The notes below the pieces were generated by a model. The model did no database searches. It was not told where the DNA came from and saw nothing but the letters and a program-made list of their open reading frames with translations. Shown here one piece after another: positions 39,987 to 49,232 of a stretch of 58,022 nt of DNA. The translations under genes were made by a program, and so were the position numbers. The stretch covers positions 1 through 58,022 of the forward strand of contig JAGNEZ010000041.1 in the NCBI GenBank assembly GCA_018003015.1, in the 5' to 3' direction. The stretch is from Phycisphaerae bacterium. GTDB lineage: Bacteria > Planctomycetota > Phycisphaerae > UBA1845 > PWPN01. Position 1 is the first letter of the stretch, and the number at the start of each line of letters is the position of its first letter.

Positions 39987-40310
39987 ATGACGATCCGGGT
40001 CGTCGAGAGGTGGCCGCGAATCAACGGGAGGGTGCCCTTGTCCTGCAATCTGGATGATCTGGTGGGCTGCGAGGTCGTCCTGGACACCGCCGGACCGATC
40101 ATCTACTTGGGCAAGCTGCACTCGTACGACGAACGAGGGTTCTGGCTCCAGGACGCCGATCTGCACAACAGCAGCGAAGGCCACGCGACGCGTGAACAGT
40201 ACATCGTCGAAGCGGCCCGTGACGGCATCCGGACGAACCGTCGATATGTGTTCGTTCTTCGACAGGCGGTGTACAGCCTGTCCGCCCTGGCGGACGTGGT
40301 GACAGACTGA
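39987..40310 (+). CDS. Small conserved-looking protein, probable beta-barrel
   Basis: The 107-residue protein (start ATG 39987, fitting the promoter; an in-frame GTG at 39972 is possible) is rich in beta-forming residues: CEVVLDTAGPIIYLGKLHS, then an acidic turn, then NRRYVFVLRQAVYSLSAL. The pattern suggests a small barrel of LSm/SH3 type, but this is inference from composition. It ends 22 bases before galE and probably shares its transcript. Function unknown. Confidence 0.55.
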   Translation: MTIRVVERWPRINGRVPLSCNLDDLVGCEVVLDTAGPIIYLGKLHSYDERGFWLQDADLHNSSEGHATREQYIVEAARDGIRTNRRYVFVLRQAVYSLSALADVVTD

Positions 40311-40332
40311 AAACGAAGGAAGAACCGTGCTA

Positions 40333-41319
40333 ATGCGAGTCTTCGTGACAGGCGGCGCGGGGTACGTCGGCAGCCATTGCGTGAAGCACCTCGTCGCCCA
40401 CGGGCATGAGGTCGTGGTGTACGACAACCTCGTCTACGGACATCGCGCCGCCGTCCCCGGCAACGTCAGGTTCGTCAAGGGTGACTTGGGGGACGCTCCA
40501 ACGTTGCGCGCGGCACTCACCGCCGGTCCCTTTGACGCGGTGATGCACTTCGCGGCATTTGCCTACGTCGGCGAATCGGTGACCGAGCCGCTCAAGTACT
40601 ACCGGAACAACGTGGCCAATACCCTGGGTCTGCTCGAGGCCATGCACGTCGTGGGTGTCAGGCGGCTCGTCTTCAGCTCAACATGCGCAACCTACGGCGT
40701 CCCCGATCGCGTTCCCATCACCGAGTTCACCGCCCAGAATCCGATCAATCCGTACGGCCGGTCCAAGCTCATGGTCGAGTGGATGCTCCAGGACTCGGCC
40801 CGGGCGTGGGGTCTGGGAGCATGCGCCCTGCGATACTTCAACGCCTCCGGGGCGGCGGCGGATGGCTCGATCGGCGAAGACCACAAGCCGGAAACCCACC
40901 TCATCCCGATCGTGCTCCAGGTGGCTCTGGGGCAGCGCCCCCACGTCGGCGTATTCGGTACGGACTACGATACGCCTGACGGTACATGCGTTCGGGACTA
41001 CATACACGTGGATGACTTGGCCAGCGCCCATCGCTTGGCAATCGAGGCAATCAGACCCGGGGAGGCGCGGTTCTACAACGTGGGCACGGGCAAGGGGAAT
41101 AGCGTCAAGGAGGTCATTGACGCCGCGGCCCGAGTCACCAGCCGCACCATCCCCTCCGATCCCAACCCGCGTCGGCCGGGTGATCCGCCCGTACTGGTGG
41201 CGGACGGCGACAAGATCCGTCGGGAACTCGGCTGGCAGCCAGCCTACACCGACATCGAACAGATAATCGCGTCCGCCTGGCGTTGGCATGAGGCCCACCC
41301 GAACGGTTATGAGGCTTGA
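40333..41319 (+). CDS. galE: UDP-glucose 4-epimerase
   Basis: Start at ATG 40333 (AAGGAAG about 10 bases upstream; GTG 40327 possible), 328 residues. Rossmann motif VTGGAGYVGSH binds NAD; catalytic Ser/Thr in FSSTCATYG and Y141-x3-K145 (YGRSK) are present, as are HFAAFAYVGES and the sugar-binding ALRYFNASGA. GalE interconverts UDP-glucose and UDP-galactose for glycan synthesis or galactose use. It precedes lnt by eight bases and continues into the envelope operon, in line with a role in surface glycans. Confidence 0.95.
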   Translation: MRVFVTGGAGYVGSHCVKHLVAHGHEVVVYDNLVYGHRAAVPGNVRFVKGDLGDAPTLRAALTAGPFDAVMHFAAFAYVGESVTEPLKYYRNNVANTLGLLEAMHVVGVRRLVFSSTCATYGVPDRVPITEFTAQNPINPYGRSKLMVEWMLQDSARAWGLGACALRYFNASGAAADGSIGEDHKPETHLIPIVLQVALGQRPHVGVFGTDYDTPDGTCVRDYIHVDDLASAHRLAIEAIRPGEARFYNVGTGKGNSVKEVIDAAARVTSRTIPSDPNPRRPGDPPVLVADGDKIRRELGWQPAYTDIEQIIASAWRWHEAHPNGYEA

Positions 41320-41327
41320 GTACTGGC

Positions 41328-43130
41328 GTGAAACGGCGGAGAGTTGAGAAGCCGGAAAAAACCGGTCGGCGGAGTGACGCCCCCTCACCGGAGCTTCCCA
41401 GCCGGCCAACCGACCGACCCGATGACATCCTGCGCCGATGGCCGGTCCTCGTGCTGGCCGCTACCACCTGGCTGCTCACGCTGCCGCTGTTCGAGCCGCA
41501 ATCATGGTGGCCACTCGGCTTCGTCGCATTCGTTCCCTGGGTCGTGGCCACCTGCGCAGCTCGTCAAACACGCTGGATGTGCTTCGTGGCCTATCTGCTG
41601 GGTACGGCCTACTTCCTCATGCATCTGCGCTGGCTGGGCGTGACCACCGCGGCCGGCCATGTCGCCGCCTCGCTCTACCTGGCCATCTACTTCGTTCCCG
41701 CGGCTTGGGCGGTACACCACATGTATCGCCGGCGGCACATCAACGTCGTACTCGCCTTCGCCGTGGCCTGGACCGCCCTGGAGTTGATCCGCAGCCGCGG
41801 GCCGCTCGCCTTCCCCTGGTTTCTCCTCGGTCACAGCCAGATCCGCTTGCTGCCCATGATCCAGGTGGCCGACCTGGCCGGGGTCGGCGGCGTCACCTTC
41901 GTGCTGGCCGCTGTCAACGGCTTGATCGCGTCCGTCGTCCTGAGATCCCTCCCCGAATGGAAAACGGGAAGGTTCAGGTTGCGGCGACCGGGATGGCCGT
42001 CGATGCTCGGCGTGGCCGGGCTGGTGCTGGCGACCCTCGTCTACGGCCGGACCCAGCTGAGTAGGGGCGTCGTGACCGAGGGGCCCCGGGTCGGCGTAGT
42101 TCAGGGTGACTTCCTGCTCGATACCACGTCCGGATACGATCCGCGAAAGGAGGCATCCAAGGCCGCCGCGTACTTCGACATGGTGGATCAGGCGGCTTCG
42201 TCATCACCGGACATGATCGTTCTGCCTGAGACGCCCTGGGCCATGATTCTGAATGACGAGGCCCGGCAGATCTACGCCTCAGCAAAGGCCTATCACAAAG
42301 AGTTCGTCAGACTGGCCCAGGAGCGGCGTGCTTACATCACCGTGGGGGCCATGTCGGTCATTCCCAAAACCCAGGGATCCTATCCCGAGGAGCTGCGACA
42401 CAACTCGGCTTTCGTCTACTCGCCCAGCGATCCCGAACCCAAACGCTACGACAAGATCCACCTTGTGCCGTTCGGCGAGTTCGTGCCTTTTCGCTACACG
42501 CGGCGGCTGTTCTGGCTGTACCGGTTCTTGAACGACGGCTCCTTCAACCCGTGGGGGCGCGGCGGAAACGAGTACTCGCTCACCCCCGGCCGGGATTTCG
42601 CCACTTTCCCCCTGCCCAGCCCCCTGACCCCCGGCCGCGACGCTCGCTTCGGCATTACCATCTGTTATGAGGACGTGATCCCCCACGTCTTTCGCGGTTT
42701 TGTCACCGATCCGACCGGTAACAAAAAGGCCGATTTCATGCTCAATATCAGCAACGACGGTTGGTTCGGACGCGGGGAGCAGCAGCCTCAGCACCTCGTG
42801 AATTGCGCGTTCCGGGCGGTCGAGAATCGGGTCGCGGTTGCCCGGTCGGTCAATACCGGGGTGAGCGGTTTCATCAACTCCGACGGCTCCTGGCATAATC
42901 TGGTGTCCGATCCGGGTGGACGGCCCCGGGCGGGCGGTACCGGCTTCCGCGTCGCCCGAATCCCCCTCGACCCGCGGGTGTCGTTCTACAGCCGATACGG
43001 CGACGTATTCAGCTGGTCGTGCGCGATCGTCACCCTCGGCGCCCTTGTGGATTCGATGGTTCTGTGGATGATGGGTCGTCGTGCGTCCCGTGCGATCCTG
43101 GACAATTCGGAGAAACAGAGGAACCCATGA
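41328..43130 (+). CDS. lnt: Apolipoprotein N-acyltransferase Lnt
   Basis: The 600-residue protein (GTG 41328 preferred; a TTG at 41316 overlaps the galE stop) has a basic N-terminal tail, then about six membrane helices (to about residue 240) and a periplasmic nitrilase-like domain. The catalytic triad is visible: E301 in LPETPW, K376 in DKIHLVPFGEF and C446 in TICYED. The last helix lies near 565-585. Lnt adds the third acyl chain to mature lipoproteins. The larger size than E. coli Lnt (512) comes from the N-tail and loop insertions. It overlaps the next gene, itself a lipoprotein, by four bases. Confidence 0.93.
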   Translation: MKRRRVEKPEKTGRRSDAPSPELPSRPTDRPDDILRRWPVLVLAATTWLLTLPLFEPQSWWPLGFVAFVPWVVATCAARQTRWMCFVAYLLGTAYFLMHLRWLGVTTAAGHVAASLYLAIYFVPAAWAVHHMYRRRHINVVLAFAVAWTALELIRSRGPLAFPWFLLGHSQIRLLPMIQVADLAGVGGVTFVLAAVNGLIASVVLRSLPEWKTGRFRLRRPGWPSMLGVAGLVLATLVYGRTQLSRGVVTEGPRVGVVQGDFLLDTTSGYDPRKEASKAAAYFDMVDQAASSSPDMIVLPETPWAMILNDEARQIYASAKAYHKEFVRLAQERRAYITVGAMSVIPKTQGSYPEELRHNSAFVYSPSDPEPKRYDKIHLVPFGEFVPFRYTRRLFWLYRFLNDGSFNPWGRGGNEYSLTPGRDFATFPLPSPLTPGRDARFGITICYEDVIPHVFRGFVTDPTGNKKADFMLNISNDGWFGRGEQQPQHLVNCAFRAVENRVAVARSVNTGVSGFINSDGSWHNLVSDPGGRPRAGGTGFRVARIPLDPRVSFYSRYGDVFSWSCAIVTLGALVDSMVLWMMGRRASRAILDNSEKQRNP

Positions 43131-44167
43131 TGCGGCAGCGGGCTCTTTCACGTCGGGCGGCATGGTTGTGGACGATGGCTACGGTGGTCAGTGGGGGCTG
43201 TGCCGCCACCTCAACACCGCCGCCGGAACCCCAACTGCGTGAGTTGGCCACCCAGTGCCTGCGAAACGGGGCTCGCCTTGCGAATCGCCCCGATGTCCGT
43301 AGCATGGCCACGGAAGCCATTGCCAGAGCCCTCAAGAATGAAGCCCCGCTCGTGCTCCGCGAGGCACTGAAGGACGAGCACCCGGTCGTGAGATTCACGG
43401 CCTGCATGGGGCTCGGCGAGTTGAACAGCGTTGACGCGAAGGACGCCATCCGGCCGCTTCTCAACGATTCCAGCGGCAGTGTGAAGGTCGCGGCCTACTT
43501 CGCCCTCGAGCGGATGGGTGATGCCTCCCACCGCCTGGCCTGGCGCGACGCAGTCACAAGTGCGGAGGATCCGGCCGTCCGTCGTAACGCGGTCACCGCC
43601 CTGGGGCGGCTGAAAGACAAAAAGGTCTGCGCTCTGCTCTGGAAGGCGGCAGCGGGCGATTCAGACGAGGGCGTCCGTATTCAGGCGGTGGAATCGCTGG
43701 CCTACCTGGGCGACACCCAGGCAATCAGTCGGCTGATTCACGACGCATATGGCGGCCTGGCCTTCAAACAGCCCTTCTCGCTGCTGGCGCTGGGGCACGT
43801 GAAGGACGACCGCGTCATTCCGGCCTTGCGTGCCCGTTTGGCAGGCGCCCAGTACCTCGAGGCCAGATTGGCGGCCGCGCGGAGCCTGGGCATGCAGGGC
43901 CTGGCCGATGGATACAACCTCGCCCTGCAGTCGCTCGACTGGAATCAGCCGAGATCCGATCTGCCCGACGACCCACCGGTGAACCAGATCATGCGCGTGC
44001 GGATGATGGCCACACTTGCCCTCGGCGATATCGGCAAGCGGGAAGCGCTCGGACCGCTGACCCAGGTGATGAAAAACCCGGATGACGAGCGAATCCAGGT
44101 GGCCGCCGCCACCTCCATCCTGATGATCCTCAACGCCGAGGGGGCCAGGCCCTGGGCTGGCCGGTAG
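43127..44167 (+). CDS. HEAT-repeat lipoprotein in the envelope operon
   Basis: Start ATG 43127 overlaps the lnt stop (ATGA); GAGG lies just upstream. The 346-residue protein has a lipoprotein signal (ATVVSGGC, Cys about 25). From residue 40 on it consists of about seven HEAT/PBS-type helical repeats, for example HPVVRFTACMGLGEL, PAVRRNAVTALGRL, EGVRIQAVESLAYLG and IMRVRMMATLALGDI. Such repeats bind proteins. It sits exactly where mreC would usually precede mreD, eight bases before mreD. It may be a scaffold for cell-wall synthesis; this is inference from position. Confidence 0.85.
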   Translation: MMRQRALSRRAAWLWTMATVVSGGCAATSTPPPEPQLRELATQCLRNGARLANRPDVRSMATEAIARALKNEAPLVLREALKDEHPVVRFTACMGLGELNSVDAKDAIRPLLNDSSGSVKVAAYFALERMGDASHRLAWRDAVTSAEDPAVRRNAVTALGRLKDKKVCALLWKAAAGDSDEGVRIQAVESLAYLGDTQAISRLIHDAYGGLAFKQPFSLLALGHVKDDRVIPALRARLAGAQYLEARLAAARSLGMQGLADGYNLALQSLDWNQPRSDLPDDPPVNQIMRVRMMATLALGDIGKREALGPLTQVMKNPDDERIQVAAATSILMILNAEGARPWAGR

Positions 44168-44175
44168 CAACTGCA

Positions 44176-44691
44176 ATGCGATGGCTCCCGTTCACCATAC
44201 TGGCGGTTCTTGCCCTTGTGCTTCAAACCACGGTGGCTCAGTGGGTCCATATCTACAGCCGAGACATCTGGCCGAACTGCATGTTCATCCTCGCGGTGCA
44301 CTACGCCTTGTGGGGACCCTGGCCGGACGCCGCCATCGCCGCCTGGATTCTGGGCTTCGCCGTCGATCTGCAGACGATCAGCAGCGGAGGAGGCGTGGGC
44401 CTGTATGCCTTCTCGTTCGGCGGCAGCGCCTGGATTATCATGCGTATCCGTCATGCGTTCGTCCGCGATCATGCCCTGACTCAAGTGCTGGTCACCTTGA
44501 CCTTCACCTTGCTCATCGAGCTGCTCGTGGGCGCGTACCGGCAAAGAGGAGCTTGGTCGCGGGACGGTGCCGCGGCCGTCTGGTGGCCGGCGATGGGCAG
44601 GGCCGTCTATACCTCCGCGTTGGCACCGTATCTGCACTGGCCGCTGGTCAAGCTCGGGCGCTGGACGGGGCTGAAGCCGCAGACAAGATGA
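44176..44691 (+). CDS. mreD: Rod-shape-determining protein MreD
   Basis: The 171-residue protein has five to six membrane helices and the MreD pattern: an early LVLQTTVAQWV helix, WPNCMFILAVHYALW, then GFAVDLQTISSGGGVGLYAFSF. MreD is an inner-membrane subunit of the elongasome, linking MreC and MreB to PBP2/RodA. It lies eight bases after the HEAT lipoprotein and 155 before PBP2. mreB and mreC are not in the window. Confidence 0.88.
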   Translation: MRWLPFTILAVLALVLQTTVAQWVHIYSRDIWPNCMFILAVHYALWGPWPDAAIAAWILGFAVDLQTISSGGGVGLYAFSFGGSAWIIMRIRHAFVRDHALTQVLVTLTFTLLIELLVGAYRQRGAWSRDGAAAVWWPAMGRAVYTSALAPYLHWPLVKLGRWTGLKPQTR

Positions 44692-44846
44692 TGCCGCAGG
44701 TTGCCTCGTGACGACTGCGGAGCCGAAAATGAAAACGGGAGAATGCCGGGACGGTGTTGCAGCGGTGAGTCTTCGAAAGTCGACGACGGCCGCTTCGGCC
44801 GAGAATGAACGGCTCAACACAGATGGCTGAAAGCTGATAGCTCCGC

Positions 44847-46925
44847 TTGTTCGAAACGCGGCTCAAAGTACTGTTGATTCTCCTGGCTCTGCCCGCCCTG
44901 GCAGTGATCGCCCGGCTTGCGCAAATGCAGGTGCTTCACCGCTCGACTTACGCCAATGACGCCCAACGCATGCTGATTCGGCAGGCCAAGTACTTCCCTT
45001 GCCTGAGGGGGACTATCGTCGACCGCACCGGTCACCTGCTGGCGTCGGATGCGACGGCATGGGATATCTGCGTTCACTACGGGGTCATCGCCGGCGACGT
45101 CGAGGCGTTGCGCGACCTGCAGCGGAAGCGAGCCAAGGACCGGCGGTGGCGAGGTTTCGACGATGGACTGCGTGCCGAAATCGAGGAATCCTGGCAGCTC
45201 ATTTCCGATATGACCGCCACAACCCGCGAGGACCTCGCGGCGGAAGCGGAGAATATCCGGGCTCAGGTGCTCCGCGTCAAGGCGAGTGTCAGTGCTCGCC
45301 GCGGCGTGGAGACGGTCGTCGAAGAGGAGCGCATGGCCCATCCCGTCGTTCGTGGCCTGAGCCAGGAGCAGCAGGTGGCGGCCAGCGTGCGGCTCGCCCG
45401 GTACTTCTGGATCGAGGTCCTGCCGAGCCACACGCGTCAGTACGCCGGCGGCGAGGCGATGAGCCATATTCTCGGGCGGCTGGGCCCGGTCGACGCAGAA
45501 ACGGTGGAGCGCGATCCGAACCGCGAGGACGATCTCGCCCGGTACCGTCTGAGCGACATGCGGGGTATCAGCGGCGTCGAGGCGCTTGGCGAATCATGCC
45601 TGCGCGGGCGGCGAGGCAAACTCGAGGAGGACGTTGTCGGCCGAGCAACTTCACAACCCATCGAACCCGTCAACGGCAAGGCTTTTCGGATCACAATCGA
45701 CTACCAACTCCAGGAAACCCTCTATGCTCAACTGGCCGCCGCCGTCGAGGAAACGCAGTTCCGTACCGGGGGTTGCGCCGTGCTCCTTCACGTCCCCACC
45801 CGCCAGGTGCTCGCGATGGTAGACTACCCATCGGTCGATCCCTCCGCGAGCCCCGAGGAGAAGGGGCGGCTGGCGAAAGACAAGGAGCGAATGCCTTACC
45901 TGTTCCGGGCCGCGGCCGAGTACTACCCGCCCGGCTCACTGGTCAAACCCATGCTCCTGGTCGCCGCCCTGACCGATCAGCTCATTACCCCGGAGACCCG
46001 CTTCGTTTGCCACGGGAAGCTGTTCTCGGAGTCTCCGGGCTGGGCGTGTACGGGGCTCCATGGATCTATCGATCCGGTCACCGCCGTCCAGCATAGCTGC
46101 AACGTCTACTACTACCACGTCGGGCAGCTCATCGGAGTCCCGCGACTCGGCGAGTGGCTCGCCCGCTTCGGCTTCGGCCGGGTCACCGGCTTGGGCATCC
46201 CGGGCGAGAAACCGGGAATTCTCCCCCAGGAAGCGAGTCTCGGAGCCGCCCGGAATGTCGGCATCGGCCAGGGACAGTTCAGTGTGACGCCGGTCCAGGC
46301 AGTCAACATGATCGCTACCCTGGCGACCGGCACCTACCGCCCGCTTACCCTCTGGCTCGATGATCCCGATCCGAACCCGGAAACCCGACTCCCCGTGCCG
46401 GAGCAGTGCTGGCGCCTGGCCCGCGACGGAATGTACAGGGTCGCCAACGAGCCGGGCGGCACGGCCTACGGGGAGCATCGGGCGAAGCTCGACGATCCGG
46501 AGTACGTCCTACTGGGTAAAACCGGCAGTGCCGAGGTTGCCCGCGGGCGGACGATCGAGTCCACCTTCTTCTGCCACTTCCCGGATGGACGGGTGGAGGA
46601 GATCGTCGCCCCGGAGAAGGAGGACGTCCTGGCCCGCTTTCCGCCGGAAGAACAACCGAAGATCACCGGCTGGCGGTCATACACTCGATATCCACCGGAC
46701 CCGCTGGGAACGTACACCCACGCCTGGTTCGCCGGTTACCTCGCTCCAAAGAGCCGCAAACTCGACGCAATCGGGCCGGGTGACCTGCACTTCGCCATCG
46801 CCGTGGTCATCGAGTTCACCGGGCACGGAGGCGAGGTGGCCGCCCCTGTCGCCAGAACCATGCTGCAATCGGCACTGATTCGGTATCGCGGAGAGGATGG
46901 CTCCGCGGCCAAGGAGGCTTCGTGA
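44847..46925 (+). CDS. mrdA: Penicillin-binding protein 2 (elongasome transpeptidase)
   Basis: A TTG start at 44847 is inferred: a stop codon lies three codons before it and the first ATG would remove the membrane helix (about 5-25). The 692-residue protein has the dimerisation domain (about 60-290) and a full transpeptidase domain with S364-x2-K367 (GSLVK), S417-C-N and K558-T-G. A stretch of about 40 residues after the KTG box (about 573-620, rich in Glu) is longer than usual. It cross-links peptidoglycan during elongation. Strong translational link to rodA: the genes overlap by one base. The shortest evidence is at the start codon. Confidence 0.93.
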   Translation: MFETRLKVLLILLALPALAVIARLAQMQVLHRSTYANDAQRMLIRQAKYFPCLRGTIVDRTGHLLASDATAWDICVHYGVIAGDVEALRDLQRKRAKDRRWRGFDDGLRAEIEESWQLISDMTATTREDLAAEAENIRAQVLRVKASVSARRGVETVVEEERMAHPVVRGLSQEQQVAASVRLARYFWIEVLPSHTRQYAGGEAMSHILGRLGPVDAETVERDPNREDDLARYRLSDMRGISGVEALGESCLRGRRGKLEEDVVGRATSQPIEPVNGKAFRITIDYQLQETLYAQLAAAVEETQFRTGGCAVLLHVPTRQVLAMVDYPSVDPSASPEEKGRLAKDKERMPYLFRAAAEYYPPGSLVKPMLLVAALTDQLITPETRFVCHGKLFSESPGWACTGLHGSIDPVTAVQHSCNVYYYHVGQLIGVPRLGEWLARFGFGRVTGLGIPGEKPGILPQEASLGAARNVGIGQGQFSVTPVQAVNMIATLATGTYRPLTLWLDDPDPNPETRLPVPEQCWRLARDGMYRVANEPGGTAYGEHRAKLDDPEYVLLGKTGSAEVARGRTIESTFFCHFPDGRVEEIVAPEKEDVLARFPPEEQPKITGWRSYTRYPPDPLGTYTHAWFAGYLAPKSRKLDAIGPGDLHFAIAVVIEFTGHGGEVAAPVARTMLQSALIRYRGEDGSAAKEAS

Positions 46926-48190
46926 TGTGGTCGTGGGTGCGGCTGCCAACCTGGCACGGCTGGGGTTTGCTGCTCCCCGTCGCCCCGCTCTGCGCTGCCG
47001 GGGTGCTGACCATCCACATCGCCGTCGATCACGACCCCGCCCGCGAATTGGCTCCGGCTCTCAAGCAGTTGATCTTCATCGGCAATGCCCTGGTCATCAT
47101 GCTCATCACGCTGGCGATCGGCTACCAGCGGCTGGGCCGGATCTCGACGCCCTTGTTCCTGATCGTCGTGGGCATGCTGGTCTACATCGGACTCGACAAG
47201 TACGTGGATGTGCCCCTGGTCCGCGAGGCAAGAGCGTGCCGACGATGGATCTTCCTGCCGGGAATCCAGGTGCAGCCCTCTGAACTCATGAAGATCGTCT
47301 ACGTCCTTGGCCTGGCGTGGTACCTGCGCTATCGGCGGAACTACCGCACCCTCGGCGGGCTCATCGCACCGTTTGCGATTACCCTGGTCCCGATGGCCCT
47401 CATCCTGACTCAGCCCGACCTGGGTACGGTTCTCCTCTTCTTGCCCGTGTTGTTCGCGATGCTGTTTGTGGCCGGCGCTAAACTCAAACATCTGACGGTC
47501 ATCGTCCTGCTCGGACTGATGTGCATGCCGGCCTTCTGGTTCAAGATCAAGGGATACCAGCGGCTTCGGGTCGCGGGTGTGTTCCTCCAGAGCCCAGCCG
47601 TACGCGACTACTTCAGGGACCAGCCCGAACGCTGGGATCGGCTGTGCCCGGCCAAGACCAACAAGGCGGAATGGCGGAAGGAACTCACCGACTGGACCCA
47701 GCAGACCGGCTATCAGCTGGTGCACAGCAAGACCGCCGTGGGCAGCGGCGGCGTCTGGGGGCAGGGGTGGGGCAGAGGACCGTTCTCGGAGCACGACCTG
47801 CTCCCCGAACGTGAGAACGACTTCATCTTCGCCATGGTCGCCCACCAGTGGGGGCTCGCGGGCGGCATCGCATTGCTGCTCTGCTACGCCCTGATCGTGG
47901 CCATCGGCTGCGACGTCGCCACCCTGACCAACGATCCGTTCGGGCGGCTTCTCGCCGTCGGCTTGTCCACCCTGATCGCCGTCCAAACCCTGACCAACCT
48001 GTGGATGGCCATCGGCCTGGGACCAATCACCGGCCTGACCTTGCCATTCGTCAGCGCCGGCGGAACCAGTATGGTCTCCAGCTTCGTGTGCATCGGCCTT
48101 CTGCTCAGCGTGGCCCACCGGCGCGAGAAACTGATCGCCAGAAACCCCTTCGAGTTCGATGACGAGGCGGAGCGGTATGAGAAAAGGTGA
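46925..48190 (+). CDS. rodA: RodA/FtsW-family peptidoglycan glycosyltransferase
   Basis: ATG 46925 has AAGGAGG seven bases upstream; 421 residues with about ten membrane helices. SEDS motifs include the RRWIFLPGIQVQPSELMKI segment and, after a large loop, SGGVWGQG, LPERENDFIFA and the conserved LPFVSAGGTSM. The loop between helices (about 195-265) is longer and Trp/Lys-rich. RodA polymerises glycan strands with PBP2 during elongation. It ends the galE-lnt-HEAT-mreD-PBP2-rodA run and converges with the flx operon. Confidence 0.93.
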   Translation: MWSWVRLPTWHGWGLLLPVAPLCAAGVLTIHIAVDHDPARELAPALKQLIFIGNALVIMLITLAIGYQRLGRISTPLFLIVVGMLVYIGLDKYVDVPLVREARACRRWIFLPGIQVQPSELMKIVYVLGLAWYLRYRRNYRTLGGLIAPFAITLVPMALILTQPDLGTVLLFLPVLFAMLFVAGAKLKHLTVIVLLGLMCMPAFWFKIKGYQRLRVAGVFLQSPAVRDYFRDQPERWDRLCPAKTNKAEWRKELTDWTQQTGYQLVHSKTAVGSGGVWGQGWGRGPFSEHDLLPERENDFIFAMVAHQWGLAGGIALLLCYALIVAIGCDVATLTNDPFGRLLAVGLSTLIAVQTLTNLWMAIGLGPITGLTLPFVSAGGTSMVSSFVCIGLLLSVAHRREKLIARNPFEFDDEAERYEKR

Positions 48191-48349
48191 CGCCGTGCGG
48201 GGTGCGCGGGACGGCCACGCAATGCATGACGACGCGGGGCAAAGGGCGGTCACCCGGTCGGCGGCCATGCCCGGAGGAGACTCGCTTGCCCTGAACACAC
48301 CCGCTCCCGGCGACGTGAGGTGCGTCCGGCCCTCCCCCCGCCCGGCGAC

Positions 48350-48368
48350 GGCGGCTCACCTCGCCGCC
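48350..48368. terminator. Hairpin between rodA and flxA
   Basis: GGCGGC (48350-48355) pairs perfectly with GCCGCC (48363-48368) across a 7-base loop, 18 bases from the flxA stop. The region is the convergent gap between rodA and flxA. No T-tract follows, so a terminator role is uncertain. Confidence 0.35.
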
Positions 48369-48386
48369 TGGATGGCACCGGGCCGC

Positions 48387-49232
48387 TCAGTACTCCGGCG
48401 GCAGCTGCTGGAGCTGTGCGTAACTGAACACCGGGCCGTCCTTGCAGACGTAGATCTTCCCCACGTTGCACCGGCCACACTTGCCGAAACCGCATTTCAT
48501 CCGGTTCTCGAGTGTGGTGTAAACCTGTTCGGCGGTGAAGCCCAGCTGGGTGAGCACCGGCAGCGTGCGGTTGATCATGATCGGCGGACCACAAACCAGG
48601 GCAATGGTGTTCTCGCTGGCCGGTGCCATCTTCTCCAGCACCGCGGGCACGAATCCGACCTCGCCTTTCCAGTCCGGCGTCTGGCCGCCAGGGTCCACGG
48701 TGGTCACCAGTTTCACGTTGCCCGACTTGCGCCAGCCCTCGAGCTCCTCCTTGTAGACCAGGTCGGCCACGGTGCGTGCCCCGTAGAGGATGGTCACATC
48801 CTTGTAGCGGTCGCGAAGGTCGAGCACGTTCCAGATCACGCACCGGAGCGGGGGAAGCCCGATACCACCAGCGATGAAGAGCAGGCTCTTGCCTGCCCAT
48901 TGGTCGAGCGGAAAGTGGTTGCCATACGGCCCGCGGAAACCGATGATGTCACCTTCATCCTTGGAGGCCAGGGCGGAGGTGACCCGCCCGGCTTGCCGGA
49001 AAGTGCACTCGATGTAACCTTGCCGCGTCGGCGGTGATGCGATGCAGAACGTGGACTCACCTTCGCCGAACACCGAGTACTCGCCGAACTGCCCGGCCTG
49101 GAAACTGAAGTCTCGGCCGACGGACTCGTCCACGAAGGTGAGCCGGAAGGTCCGCACTGCGGGAGCCTCCTCGACGACCTTGTCGATTCGCATCAGCTGG
49201 GGTCGGTAGGCATTGGACTGAGCAGCCTCCAT
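48387..49232 (-). CDS. flxA: FlxA: FAD/NAD(P)H-binding oxidoreductase subunit
   Basis: The 281-residue protein has the ferredoxin-reductase fold: a FAD-binding barrel (about 10-105, FSFQAGQFGEYSVFG) and an NAD(P)-binding domain (FIAGGIGLPPLR and ALVCGPPIM). At the C-terminus four cysteines (CGFGKCGRC and a later Cys) bind a [2Fe-2S] cluster as in dihydroorotate-dehydrogenase electron-transfer subunits. In the FlxABCD-HdrABC complex of anaerobes it is the NADH entry subunit. Its start overlaps the flxB stop by one base (TAATG). It is the last gene of the seven-gene operon. Confidence 0.88.
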   Translation of the reverse strand: MEAAQSNAYRPQLMRIDKVVEEAPAVRTFRLTFVDESVGRDFSFQAGQFGEYSVFGEGESTFCIASPPTRQGYIECTFRQAGRVTSALASKDEGDIIGFRGPYGNHFPLDQWAGKSLLFIAGGIGLPPLRCVIWNVLDLRDRYKDVTILYGARTVADLVYKEELEGWRKSGNVKLVTTVDPGGQTPDWKGEVGFVPAVLEKMAPASENTIALVCGPPIMINRTLPVLTQLGFTAEQVYTTLENRMKCGFGKCGRCNVGKIYVCKDGPVFSYAQLQQLPPEY

